Below are positions 25,185 through 34,331 of a stretch of 64,000 bases of DNA, in pieces. The notes beneath the pieces are model-generated. The model made no database searches and had not been told where the DNA came from. It was given only the letters and a program-made list of their open reading frames with translations. Position numbers and translations under genes: made by a program. The first letter of the stretch is position 1. Every line of letters begins with the position of its first letter. Source of the stretch: Paenibacillus sp. FSL A5-0031. Lineage in GTDB: Bacteria; Bacillota; Bacilli; Paenibacillales; Paenibacillaceae. The stretch is taken from contig NZ_MRTD01000015.1 in the NCBI RefSeq assembly GCF_001956295.1, forward strand, positions 1-64,000. The letters are read 5' to 3'.

Positions 25185-26144
25185 TCAAACTTGATAGTCT
25201 GCTGAACGATATATTGCTTCAGTCAATTGGATAACCTTCCTAGCATATTCTCCCGACACCAATATTTCATGTTCTCCTCTGATCGCATCAATGAAGCTTT
25301 TATCCTGATTGGTGCTTTGAGCTGGCAGCTGAACTGGCAGAACGCCATCCTTATAGGTTGAAATTTCAATTCTGCCATTCTCGAGATAGATCACACCTAA
25401 ATCGCCGCAGAAGGAATAGAATTCCTTATAGCCCGGTACATAACCAATAATGTTCAGCGCAGCAATCGCACCCTCTTCAAAGGTGATGCTCGTAAAAGAA
25501 TCGATTTCCACCGGTGCACCGTGGCTGCTTAGCGTCGACTTCACCTCAAGCGGCGTAAGGCCTGTTGTCCATAACAGAACGTCAATAATATGGCTGCCTG
25601 AATCCATTAGCATACCGCCACCAGAAAGCGCAGCATTTTGTCGCCATGTGCCTGTTTGGCTGCGTTTCCAATCCTGATAGAGCGTTGCGTTAATCGAGCT
25701 TAGCTTGCCAATTACGCCATCAGCTATCGCTTGGCGAATAAAGATAAACTCCGGTTGGAAATGTCTTTGGTAGGAAACCTGAAGCAGCCTCGAATTTGCC
25801 TCTGCAGCATTTATTAATTGTTCAGCTTCTTGGGAGGTGCAGGTCATCGGCTTCTCAATCAAGACATGGCAGCCTGCGTTCAATACATCAAGCGCTTGGG
25901 CATAATGCAAAGTATGCGGTGAGCATATAATAACGGCATCCAAGCCGCCTTCTTCGAGCATTTCTTTATGGCCTGCGTATCGACGGGTATTGGACAAATG
26001 GAATGTGGATAGAAACTGCAGAGCAGACTGTTCATTTGGGTCTGCCACTGCAACGATTTCCACGCCTTCCAGCGCTTGCATCTGACCAGCATGAAGCTGC
26101 GCGATACCGCCAGTACCTATAAAACCAATATGAATATTTTGCAT
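25185..26144 (-). CDS. Gfo/Idh/MocA-family NAD(P)-dependent oxidoreductase
   Basis: About 319 residues from ATG at 26144 (GGGGAG upstream). N-terminal Rossmann motif GFIGTGGIAQLHAGQM, the family signature VLIEKPMTCT (Lys of the EKP motif), and the C-terminal alpha/beta domain with MDSGSHIIDVLLW. It oxidises or reduces a sugar hydroxyl or keto group. In the same operon as an isomerase-like barrel, so the two may act in sequence. Substrate unknown. Confidence 0.9.
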   Translation of the reverse strand: MQNIHIGFIGTGGIAQLHAGQMQALEGVEIVAVADPNEQSALQFLSTFHLSNTRRYAGHKEMLEEGGLDAVIICSPHTLHYAQALDVLNAGCHVLIEKPMTCTSQEAEQLINAAEANSRLLQVSYQRHFQPEFIFIRQAIADGVIGKLSSINATLYQDWKRSQTGTWRQNAALSGGGMLMDSGSHIIDVLLWTTGLTPLEVKSTLSSHGAPVEIDSFTSITFEEGAIAALNIIGYVPGYKEFYSFCGDLGVIYLENGRIEISTYKDGVLPVQLPAQSTNQDKSFIDAIRGEHEILVSGEYARKVIQLTEAIYRSADYQV

Positions 26145-26189
26145 ATAATCATCTTCACTCCCCATGAGTAATGATTGCTGCGTTCTTGC

Positions 26190-27557
26190 TCAATAAACTC
26201 CTAGAATGGACAATCTCGTACCATTTGGAATCACATTTGCAGGCCTATCCTTAAACAACCATCTCTCCGGCGTATCACGAATATCACTTAGCTCTAGCAC
26301 AAATGAAGCTGCCGGCAGCTGTTCCGAACGAAGAATAACTCTATTTCCATCAACCGCTATACTATCCCATACCAGAGAAATAGAAGCGCCGTTATCCCAA
26401 AGCTTGTAGCAGGAATCATTCATAGCCGAGTGTTCGTCAATCCGTTTATTGAAAGAAATCACAATTTCGTTTCTGCTTCTCCGTTCAGTAAGCATGGGAA
26501 ACGGCTTTTGATCATACATATATCCGCCTGTATGATACTCATAAGCTGTCCAAGATGCATATCCGAGCGCAAAAGCCGTCTGACTGAATGTCTCCAGCCA
26601 TTCCCCGCTTTTAATCATTGGTTGTGCAGAACCGATATCCGCCTGAACGGCTAATGGCAGCTCGGGAAATCGCTCCTTGATCTGATCGACAAAAGGCTGG
26701 TAGCCTTTAACGTAATCAGCTGGCAGATCTCCACGCAGCCAATCGGGCCAATGCGTTTGCAAGAAATGGATATCCGGCTTAACCTTTTCAATCATCGATG
26801 GAGCATCAAGGCCTTGGTCTTCACGGAGTCGTTCAACGCTATCCTGTCCTGCATTTATCGCAAGCGACCAAGTGGCAACAACGATATCTGGCCTAACCTC
26901 GCGAACGCCTCCTTCTCCATTTACCATTTCATTTATAAAGCCATTAACTGCTTCTACACGGAACTCGATCCACTTGTTGTAGGTTTGAACATCCCGAAGG
27001 TAATAGTTAGGAGCAGCAGCATTTGTAAAATCGGGCATATCCACGCCGTAGTGTGCTCGGAACGCCGACTGAGCAAGCGGCCCAACATCACCGTATACCC
27101 CTCTCTCAATCCCGCCCCACTCTGGGAAATACGGTTCGGCAATTTCTATCCCGTCGAAAGGATACTCCGTCACAAGCTTAGCCATCGCTGATTTTTTCCA
27201 CTGCACGTAGCCTTCACTAAAGGGCGACAATCGCCAGAAGCCGTCATTCGGCTCCTTAAGCAGCTTCATCTGCCAAGAAGGCCATTCTTCTGGGAACCTA
27301 TCGGTAGAGAAGGTACCGTTTCCAATCACCATCGCCCACACCGGAATTCCATTTTGACGGAAAGCGTGCAGCAAGTCCTTCTGAATGACATGTTCATTTA
27401 CAACAAAATAATGGACGCTTTGATACCCTGCAAGCATAATTTCTTCAACAATACTCTCTGGCGACCTTTGCTGATAATAAGGAAATGAGGGATCAATCTG
27501 GATGCTAGGACCAGAAACGGCTTGGTTGCGAAATGAGTCCTTAAACAACGTAGACAA
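26190..27557 (-). CDS. Glycoside-hydrolase-like TIM-barrel protein of unknown specificity
   Basis: 455 residues without signal peptide, so cytoplasmic. The N-terminal barrel includes FDGIEIAEPYFPEW (about 133-146, possible acid residue) and PDIVVATWSL, reminiscent of GH10-like barrels. The last 90 residues form a beta-sandwich-like module with NEIVISFNKRIDEHSAM, an SbsA-Ig-like pattern. First gene of the operon that runs down to 22000, so it probably opens a glycoside taken up by an importer (inference). Start TTG at 27557 (AAAGGAGG 9 nt upstream). An ATG four bases earlier, out of frame, opens only a six-codon frame. Confidence 0.6.
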   Translation of the reverse strand: MSTLFKDSFRNQAVSGPSIQIDPSFPYYQQRSPESIVEEIMLAGYQSVHYFVVNEHVIQKDLLHAFRQNGIPVWAMVIGNGTFSTDRFPEEWPSWQMKLLKEPNDGFWRLSPFSEGYVQWKKSAMAKLVTEYPFDGIEIAEPYFPEWGGIERGVYGDVGPLAQSAFRAHYGVDMPDFTNAAAPNYYLRDVQTYNKWIEFRVEAVNGFINEMVNGEGGVREVRPDIVVATWSLAINAGQDSVERLREDQGLDAPSMIEKVKPDIHFLQTHWPDWLRGDLPADYVKGYQPFVDQIKERFPELPLAVQADIGSAQPMIKSGEWLETFSQTAFALGYASWTAYEYHTGGYMYDQKPFPMLTERRSRNEIVISFNKRIDEHSAMNDSCYKLWDNGASISLVWDSIAVDGNRVILRSEQLPAASFVLELSDIRDTPERWLFKDRPANVIPNGTRLSILGVY

Positions 27558-27869
27558 CCATTTATACCTCCTTTTTCCAATTTCACTTGTAGTTTACCAC
27601 CTATTTATTAATAACGGGATATTTTTTTATTTACTCTTATTTTTTAGAATAAATCCTCCAATCATCACAATTAAGACTTTCTAGTAAAACGAGAACACGC
27701 CTCAAAATTGATCATTCAACACCTGATATGAGATCTCATAATCCAATTTTTATGACCCATTTAGAGAAAAAATCCTTTTTAAATTATTTTTATAAAAAAA
27801 TATTCCATTTACTCAGCTTGATGTATAATAGGTGTAATTCATCATTTATCCATAAATGGAGGTCATTGT
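27558..27869. other. 312-bp divergent intergenic region with regulatory palindrome
   Basis: AT-rich promoter region between two divergent operons. A perfect 14-bp palindrome, TATGAGATCTCATA, is at 27727-27740, and GAGAAAAAATCC is at 27764-27775. A TATAAT -10 box lies at 27824-27829 for the plus-strand gene; no good -35 was found. The plus-strand ribosome binding site is GGAGG at 27859-27863. No gene is seen. Confidence 0.65.
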
Positions 27870-29408
27870 ATGAGTAAAGTCGTTTACCTTCCGCTAGACG
27901 AACGTCCTTGCAATGCAAAATTCCCACAAATGATAGCTGCAATCAGCGATCTCTCGCTCGTCGCTCCGCCACTAGAATTGCTCGGAAGTAAGAAACAGCC
28001 TGCCCGCTATGAAGGGGTACATGACTGGCTGTTGCAGCAAGCTGCTAATGCAGACTATTTGATACTTTCCGTTGATATGCTCGTTTACGGCGGCATTGTT
28101 CCTTCCCGTCTGCATCAATTATCGCTTCAAGCATGCATGGAACGTCTTCAACTGCTTGAGCAGCTGAAGCAGCGCAATCCCGCACTTCACATTTATGCGT
28201 TCAATTTAATTATGAGAGCTCCAGCTTACAACAGCAGTGACGAGGAGCCTGATTATTACGCGCATTATGGACACTCGATTTATCGCTATGGCTGGTTAAA
28301 AGACAAGCAGACTTCCGAGCTGCTGAACGATGATGAACAAAACGAATGGCTTCAGCTTCATAGCACTATACCAAGCGCCATTCTAAATGACTTTCTAAAG
28401 CGCAGAGAAACGAACTCACAAGTAAATGAGCATATTATTACACTCGTACAATCCGGCATCATTGATCATCTTGTTATTCCTCTGGACGATAATTCGAAAT
28501 ACGGCTTCAGTCCGATGGAGCAGCGTAAACTTCTTATCTCGGTAGAGGAGTACAATCTCATGGATAATGCGCTAATCTACCCTGGTGCTGACGAAATAGG
28601 AAGCATCTTATTTGCCAAGGTGTTTTGCACGATCAAAAAATACCAACCTGAAGTTTTTGTTCGTTACTCCTCGACACTTGGGCCAACGATCATTCCGAAA
28701 TACGAGGATCGCAGTCTGAATGAAAGCATAAAATCTCACTTAACTTCAGGAGGCGCCTTCATGGGTGATTCCTCGATGACAGCCGATTTTGTACTCATGG
28801 TACATTCTCCTCCAGTGTCTTCGCATGATGTAGCTGAATCACCAAATTTATACCGGGATCGTCACCGTTCCTACTTCTCTGAGGTACATATAGCTGAATT
28901 CGTTATGGCGATTGAAGCGATAGCTAATAAAGGCTGCATGGTCGCACTGGCGGATGTCGCTTCATGCAATGGCGCCGATAATAGCCTCTTAAAGCTGTTA
29001 TCCAAGAAAAACCTAATTTCCCGCCTCTCCGCTTACGCCGGCTGGAATACGTCCGGCAATACACTCGGAACAGTGATAGCGCATGCCATCGTAGCTTCCT
29101 ACTATCGCCAACAAAGCAATAACCAAGAATCAAGTACACAGATGAGCGAACATTTCATGCTTTATCGTTTGATTGAAGATTGGGGCTATCAAACGATCAT
29201 AAGACAGGAAGTCGCTCATCACTTGCCAGAGCTCGGAGCCAACTACTTCGATGTGAGCCAAGTTAAAGAGCATGTATCTCAGCTCATCACCCAAAAGCTG
29301 CAGCGCTTCTGCAATGATTATTTAGCTGAACTCGCTGAGGGCAGGATCGACGAATTAAAAGCCGATCTCCCTTGGAATCGCATGTTTGAAGTCGATTTAT
29401 CCTTATAA
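27870..29408 (+). CDS. DUF4127 family protein
   Basis: 512 residues matching DUF4127 across the length: N-terminal VYLPLDERPCN, then VYGGIVPSR, FNLIMRAPAY, PGADEIGSILFAK and C-terminal LPWNRMFEVDL. Cytoplasmic, no signal. Function not established; the family is found in Paenibacillus-like genomes together with carbohydrate genes, as here. GGAGG 7 nt before ATG. Transcribed away from the hydrolase-like operon and convergent with the large importer operon. Confidence 0.85.
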   Translation: MSKVVYLPLDERPCNAKFPQMIAAISDLSLVAPPLELLGSKKQPARYEGVHDWLLQQAANADYLILSVDMLVYGGIVPSRLHQLSLQACMERLQLLEQLKQRNPALHIYAFNLIMRAPAYNSSDEEPDYYAHYGHSIYRYGWLKDKQTSELLNDDEQNEWLQLHSTIPSAILNDFLKRRETNSQVNEHIITLVQSGIIDHLVIPLDDNSKYGFSPMEQRKLLISVEEYNLMDNALIYPGADEIGSILFAKVFCTIKKYQPEVFVRYSSTLGPTIIPKYEDRSLNESIKSHLTSGGAFMGDSSMTADFVLMVHSPPVSSHDVAESPNLYRDRHRSYFSEVHIAEFVMAIEAIANKGCMVALADVASCNGADNSLLKLLSKKNLISRLSAYAGWNTSGNTLGTVIAHAIVASYYRQQSNNQESSTQMSEHFMLYRLIEDWGYQTIIRQEVAHHLPELGANYFDVSQVKEHVSQLITQKLQRFCNDYLAELAEGRIDELKADLPWNRMFEVDLSL

Positions 29409-29441
29409 CACAGCGCTCGTAAGCCATCAACATCAGATATG

Positions 29442-29482
29442 AAAATGCTGTTCCTAGGCTTGCCCGATGGAACAGCATTTTT
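29442..29482. terminator. Bidirectional intrinsic terminator
   Basis: AAAATGCTGTTCC (29442-29454) pairs with GGAACAGCATTTT (29469-29481), a perfect 13-bp stem with T (or A) flanks. It ends the DUF4127 gene and the converging 16-kb importer operon. Confidence 0.88.
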
Positions 29483-29498
29483 AATAATCCTTTAAAGC

Positions 29499-30560
29499 TC
29501 AGCTGAACTGAATTTCTTCACCCTTCTCTGCTGATTCGTATATGCCGCACAGCATTTTCATCACCTCAAGACCATCTTGTACTGGACTTAATGTCTCTTT
29601 TCGTCCGAGACAGCTGTCGATGAAATGGTTGATTTCGTTTTGGAATCCGCTGGCGAAATCAAAGCCTAGCTGGTCAACCTGCGGCGTAATGTTCAGAATC
29701 GTATCATGTTTCTCCGCAACGATGAACAACTCCGGCTCGATTTCGGCGCCTCCCTTGTCACCAAAAATTTTGACGGTAATCTCATCTTTTTTGGCATGCA
29801 GCGTAAAGCTTACATCAACCAAAAGTGATGCCCCGTTGTCGAAACGGATAAGCGCGTTTGCCAGATCCTCAACGGTGTTTTTGCTGGAATCATAGTCGGA
29901 TGCTTTGTAAAACGATAGATTTTGGACATTTGCCCGATTCCCAAGCTGACGATAGGTATTGCCGCTGATCGACTTTACTTTCGGCTTGCCCATTAAGTAC
30001 CAGCATAAATCAATGATGTGTACGCCAAGATCGATTAAAGGCCCCCCGCCCGAACGCTCCTTGTCAGAGAACCAACCACCTGGATTCCCTAACCTTCGCA
30101 AACAAGTCGCCTTTGCATAATAAATGCTGCCGAGCTCACCTGCACTGATGAAACGCTGCAAAACGTCCGTATTCGACCCGTAGCGCCTCACAAAACCAAC
30201 CTGCAAAACCTTGCCGCTATTTTTCACCGCTTGCTCTACCCGCTCCGCTTCTGCAACGGTTTTGCAAAGCGGCTTCTCCACGAGCACATGCTTGCCGGCT
30301 TCTACGGCAGCAATGCTAATTTCAGCATGCGTGTTGTTCCATGTGCAAATGCTTACTGCATCGATTGCTGGATCAGCAAGCAGCTCGCGGTAGTCCGTGA
30401 ACACCTTCTGCGCGCCAAATCTAGTCGCTTTGTTTTGGGCACGTTCTTCATTTAAATCACATATGGCATAGAGGTTAACTTCTGGATTGCCTGCATACGC
30501 ATTCAGATGAACCTCCGAAATAGAGCCTGCCCCGATCACGCCAATATTCACTTTTGTCAT
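29499..30560 (-). CDS. Gfo/Idh/MocA-family oxidoreductase
   Basis: 353 residues. Rossmann N-terminus VNIGVIGAGSISEVHLNAYA, then VLVEKPLCKT (EKP motif) and LIDLGVHIIDLCWYLMG. Last gene of the large operon; its ATG overlaps the stop of the DUF4855 gene by 4 bp (ATGA), so translation is coupled. Likely converts the imported sugar or a derivative. It is only distantly similar to the other Gfo/Idh gene at 25185. Confidence 0.92.
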   Translation of the reverse strand: MTKVNIGVIGAGSISEVHLNAYAGNPEVNLYAICDLNEERAQNKATRFGAQKVFTDYRELLADPAIDAVSICTWNNTHAEISIAAVEAGKHVLVEKPLCKTVAEAERVEQAVKNSGKVLQVGFVRRYGSNTDVLQRFISAGELGSIYYAKATCLRRLGNPGGWFSDKERSGGGPLIDLGVHIIDLCWYLMGKPKVKSISGNTYRQLGNRANVQNLSFYKASDYDSSKNTVEDLANALIRFDNGASLLVDVSFTLHAKKDEITVKIFGDKGGAEIEPELFIVAEKHDTILNITPQVDQLGFDFASGFQNEINHFIDSCLGRKETLSPVQDGLEVMKMLCGIYESAEKGEEIQFS

Positions 30561-31615
30561 CGTTTATAACGCCCCTTTATAAATTGATAGGTCAAATCAT
30601 AAATGTCCCTTTTCTCCGGTTCAGCCGCATATGCTGCATCAAAGAGCAGCTTAACGTCTTGATAATAACCTTTAAATACATCCCCGCTATAACCATATCT
30701 CGCGCCGCCTGCCAAATAATTTTCATATTTTTCGCGGAAATCGCCATTGCTTTCAAAAACCCGAGAATCGACCTCGATCTCTACGCCCATGCCGGCTTGT
30801 TTGGCCATGTTGGCTGCGATCCCGACTCTCGATTCGCCTGTCTTAGTAAAAAAGTGATTAGGCTGCATAGCTGCTGCGTCAAAGCCTAGCTCCTTCCATT
30901 TCCAATACAAGCTGGCCCTGTAATAGGGAATCCAGAAAAATTTCAGCCCTTTCGCGCGAACCATATCTCCCGTCCAGCCAATCAGCCCTTCCTCGTAGGG
31001 AACGCTCGTATTCACTGCTTCATTCATCCAATAGAGCGCCTTCAGCTCGAGAAAGGGCAAGTCAGCACTCTCCCAGCGCTCTAGCAGTTGACCAATATAC
31101 CACTCAAGCGCTTTTTGTTTATTTCGAGTCGCTTCCACTGCAGAAACAATCGTATGATCGAAGCAAAGCGAGTTGCTATCATCGCTTATTGCTCCAAAGT
31201 TTTGCTGATTCGGTGCTGGATAGGGAATCATGAGCACAACCTTCATTTTATGCTCTGAGTCTGCTAGAAGCAGCGCTACCTCCTCCATCGCTTCATTTAA
31301 AGCCGAAAGTTCACCTGATTCCGCAAAGGTTTTATCCAAGTACCATTGCCAGTCTTTTTGATCGTTTGGATGCTCCTCTGATTCTTCAAATCCATTTGAT
31401 GAATGAGACCACTTGGCTAGAAATAAAGCTCCGTCAAACAGCCATTCGAGCGGCTTGCCTTCAGCATCGATGTAGCTGATATAGGGTATAAATTGCTCTT
31501 TCCTCCATACGCCCGCATCGTTTTTATAATGACCGTTATAAAACAACATCAGATTGTTTATTCCTGCCGTTTGTTCCCCTGAACGAAGAAAAGCGCCACT
31601 ATCCGATCGCACCAT
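30557..31615 (-). CDS. DUF4855 domain-containing protein
   Basis: 352 residues. Matches DUF4855 from the start: LMLFYNGHYKNDAGVWRKEQF, PYISYIDAEGKPLEWLFDGALFLA, LMIPYPAPNQ, and C-terminal YENYLAGGARYGYSGDVFKGYYQ. The family has a TIM-barrel-like character but no established activity. No signal peptide, so it would work in the cytoplasm on an imported substrate. AGGAGG 8 nt before ATG. Between nanE and the oxidoreductase, so an enzyme of the same pathway (inference). Confidence 0.85.
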   Translation of the reverse strand: MVRSDSGAFLRSGEQTAGINNLMLFYNGHYKNDAGVWRKEQFIPYISYIDAEGKPLEWLFDGALFLAKWSHSSNGFEESEEHPNDQKDWQWYLDKTFAESGELSALNEAMEEVALLLADSEHKMKVVLMIPYPAPNQQNFGAISDDSNSLCFDHTIVSAVEATRNKQKALEWYIGQLLERWESADLPFLELKALYWMNEAVNTSVPYEEGLIGWTGDMVRAKGLKFFWIPYYRASLYWKWKELGFDAAAMQPNHFFTKTGESRVGIAANMAKQAGMGVEIEVDSRVFESNGDFREKYENYLAGGARYGYSGDVFKGYYQDVKLLFDAAYAAEPEKRDIYDLTYQFIKGRYKR

Positions 31616-31633
31616 ATCGCTGCCTCCTACTCA

Positions 31634-32317
31634 TTACTTGATGCTCGTTACAAAACGTCTCACAACCTCTTGCGGCCTTGTAATAGCAGTTCCGATTACA
31701 ACAGCGTGCGCGCCAGCGTCAAAGCAGCGCAAGCAATCCTCGATCGACCATATTCTTCCTTCCGCAAAAATCGGTGTCTGACCAAGCGCAGCTAATTTCC
31801 CGATTAACTCAAAATCAGGGGTTTGCTGCTTCGGACTTTGTGGCGTATAACCCGACATCGTCGTAGAGACGACATCTACGCCAAGCTTCATAGCAGAAAC
31901 GCCTTCCTCAAAAGTAGAAATATCCGCCATGATCAGCGTATTTGGGAAATTTTTGCGAATAGCAGCAATGACATGATCCAGCTTCTCGTTTCTTGGCCTC
32001 GGCATGGAAGTGCAGTCTATAGCCACGATATCAGCACCCGCTCGGATCACTTCCCCTACCTCTAGCAAGGTTGGAGTAATGTAGACATCGCTATCGGGAT
32101 AATGTTTTTTATATAGTCCGATAACCGGAATCTTGCATTTGCGTTTGATAGCGGCAATATCCTGCGGCGTATTGGCACGAATAGCTGATGCCCCTCCGGA
32201 TTCCGCTGCCGCTGCCATCGCAGCCATAATATCGGAGCCGTACAATGGCTCATGCTCAAGCGCCTGACAGGATACGATAAATCCTTTTTTTAGTCCGGCA
32301 ATTAATGGTGGGATCAT
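31634..32317 (-). CDS. nanE: N-acetylmannosamine-6-phosphate 2-epimerase
   Basis: 227 residues, the usual NanE size. Motifs: IVSCQALEHEPLYGSDIMAAMA, AIRANTPQDI, VIGLYKKHYPDSDVYITPTL, DIVAIDCT and IFAEGRIWS, with the catalytic Lys/Glu region. It converts ManNAc-6-P to GlcNAc-6-P in sialic-acid or ManNAc use. No nanA, nanK or nagA is present in the window, so it may feed on ManNAc-containing glycans or an analogous 2-acetamido sugar. AGGTG 5 nt before ATG. Seen at the end of the duplicated importer module. Confidence 0.92.
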   Translation of the reverse strand: MIPPLIAGLKKGFIVSCQALEHEPLYGSDIMAAMAAAAESGGASAIRANTPQDIAAIKRKCKIPVIGLYKKHYPDSDVYITPTLLEVGEVIRAGADIVAIDCTSMPRPRNEKLDHVIAAIRKNFPNTLIMADISTFEEGVSAMKLGVDVVSTTMSGYTPQSPKQQTPDFELIGKLAALGQTPIFAEGRIWSIEDCLRCFDAGAHAVVIGTAITRPQEVVRRFVTSIK

Positions 32318-32415
32318 AGGGTCACCTGCTTATCCAAGAGCCCCTCGCTATCTACTCCTATGGCATCGTTCATTGCAGAACCCTCCAATCGTAAGTACGG
32401 TTGCCCGAATAAGCG

Positions 32416-33411
32416 CTAGCCTACCAATCCTGTGCGCTCTACGCTTTCTACAAAGTATCTTTGCGCGAATAAATAAAGAATGAAGATCGGCAAAATGCCG
32501 AGCAGTGTACCAGTGTTCAAATATAAAGATGTATGAGAAATACCTCCAACATATTCGGGTCGAACAGCGCCAGGCAGTAAATCGAGCATTCTTGCTAGAA
32601 GGGTATAATTTGGCGCAAAGAGATTTACAAAGTAGCTGTCATTCCATTGCCAGATGAACGAGAACAGCATGACCGTAGCTATCGCAGGTACAGCATTAGG
32701 CAGCATGACTCTTGCAAAGGTACCCGGAATGCCCGCTCCGTCCACATAGGCGGCCTCCTCCAAATCCTTCGGCAGCGAGCGGAAAAATTGACGGAAAATA
32801 TAAATATACAGACCGTTTTTCAAGCCCATCGCAAGCCCCGAAGAAATAAAGAAAGGCCAGAAGCTCTCCAGCAGATTCACGCCATCTTTTCCTGTGAACA
32901 GATGATAGAGCCCAAACACATCAAAAAAGCGATAATGCAAATACGTAGGAACCATAATCGTTTGCGGCGGCACAACGATGGTGAAGATGACGACTCCGAA
33001 CAAAATGGCGCTGCCCCGGAACTTGAGCCTTGCAAAGCCATAACCAGCCAGTGCGCAGGAAGCGAGTTGAAGCAGCGACGTCCCAAGGCTAAGCAGCAGC
33101 GTGTTAGTGACGGATTCCGAATATTTTAAATAACCCATGACGATTTTGATATTATCCAGTGTAAAATGCCGCGGCAGCCATACGACGGTTGCATCGAACA
33201 TATCCTGCTTGTCGCGCAACGCGATGGACAGCTTCGTAATGATCGGATACAAAATGATAAAACAAATCCCGACGATGAGTACGGAACGGATGAATATCCA
33301 AAGCCAATGCTTCGCTTTTTCAACTGGGCTATGGCGATCGTACCAGCTCGTTGCGGCCCGCACTAAGGCAGAGTCCGAGATGCGGCTCTTCACCTTCGTC
33401 TCAGCTTCCAT
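32416..33411 (-). CDS. CUT1 ABC importer permease, MalG-like (module 1, second pair)
   Basis: 331 residues, six hydrophobic segments, EAA loop LEEAAYVDGAGIPGTFARVMLPNAVP. Preceded by a 40-residue cytoplasmic N-tail. Its sequence is strikingly close to the permease at 57907, including the string GLKNGLYIYIFRQFFR, so the two are paralogues of one duplicated module. Starts with AAGGAGG. The 98 bp after it hold no gene before nanE. Confidence 0.93.
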   Translation of the reverse strand: MEAETKVKSRISDSALVRAATSWYDRHSPVEKAKHWLWIFIRSVLIVGICFIILYPIITKLSIALRDKQDMFDATVVWLPRHFTLDNIKIVMGYLKYSESVTNTLLLSLGTSLLQLASCALAGYGFARLKFRGSAILFGVVIFTIVVPPQTIMVPTYLHYRFFDVFGLYHLFTGKDGVNLLESFWPFFISSGLAMGLKNGLYIYIFRQFFRSLPKDLEEAAYVDGAGIPGTFARVMLPNAVPAIATVMLFSFIWQWNDSYFVNLFAPNYTLLARMLDLLPGAVRPEYVGGISHTSLYLNTGTLLGILPIFILYLFAQRYFVESVERTGLVG

Positions 33412-33426
33412 ATCTCTTCCTCCTTG

Positions 33427-34329
33427 TTAGTCATAATAGAATACACGCTTCGAAATCAGATACGTCGATACGACTAGAATGATCGAGATGACTAGAAAGT
33501 AAATCCACGACATCGCCGAGCTAACGCCAAAGTCCAATCGACCAAAAGCGGCGTCCTGAATCATTTGCGTCATTTTATTGTCATAGAAGGAATCGATGAT
33601 GGTATACACCACATTCGTCAGAATGAGCGGCGAAATCATGGGAAAAGTTATTTTCCAGAAGGCTTCATAACCTGTGGCCCCTTCCATCTTCGCCGCTTCA
33701 TAAAGAGAAGGCGAGATCGACTGCAGCCCCGCTAAAAAAATGAGTATCTGGACGCCAGACGAGCTGATGATCTGGTAGATTCGATCAACCGCACTCGTCA
33801 AATACTCCACAATGTCCCGGCTAAGACCGGCTTGGAATAACAGCGGCCTAAGCTCAATGCTTCGCAGTCCAGAATAGTTGCCCTCCATGTCGGTTGAAGC
33901 GGAGCCGATCATTTGAGCAAGAAAATTGCCGTTATCAAGCTTAGCTATAACCCCTGAGGCTAACACGACTGGCAGGAATATGATCGCTCTCGCAAGCATT
34001 CTCCCTCTGAATTTCTGCACCAATAATGTGGCTGTAAATAAGCTGAAAAAAATAATGAGCGGTACGTTTAATGCCATCACCGTAACGGCTTCCGTTAAGG
34101 AACGAACGTACCACGCATCAACGAAAAAGATGTTGCGATAATTTTCAAGGCCGACGTATTGAAGCGAGTAGCCTTCCGAATTAAGCGTCAGCTTATGGAA
34201 GCTGAATTGAAGCGACTGGACGAATGGGATAACCATCAATAGTACGAATCCAAGCAGCCAAGGGGTTACGAACAACACGCCGTAAATTTCCTTTTTGCGC
34301 TCCAAGCTCAGTGTTCGTCTCTTCGACAT
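33427..34329 (-). CDS. CUT1 ABC importer permease, MalF-like (module 1, second pair)
   Basis: 300 residues, six hydrophobic segments, EAA loop YEAAKMEGATGYEAFWKITFP. Between the third and fourth segments there is a longer loop (about 130-190) than in typical MalF-like permeases, holding VDRIYQIISSSGVQILIFLAGLQ-type sequence shared with the paralogue at 58876. Starts 2 bp after the DUF5696 stop, so the two are translationally linked. Pairs with the next permease. Confidence 0.93.
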   Translation of the reverse strand: MSKRRTLSLERKKEIYGVLFVTPWLLGFVLLMVIPFVQSLQFSFHKLTLNSEGYSLQYVGLENYRNIFFVDAWYVRSLTEAVTVMALNVPLIIFFSLFTATLLVQKFRGRMLARAIIFLPVVLASGVIAKLDNGNFLAQMIGSASTDMEGNYSGLRSIELRPLLFQAGLSRDIVEYLTSAVDRIYQIISSSGVQILIFLAGLQSISPSLYEAAKMEGATGYEAFWKITFPMISPLILTNVVYTIIDSFYDNKMTQMIQDAAFGRLDFGVSSAMSWIYFLVISIILVVSTYLISKRVFYYD

Positions 34330-34331
34330 CC

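Noticed and set aside
26751..27191. 146-residue plus-strand frame opposite the hydrolase-like gene
   Set aside because: It is the shadow of a well-supported minus-strand gene, with no ribosome binding site and no family features.
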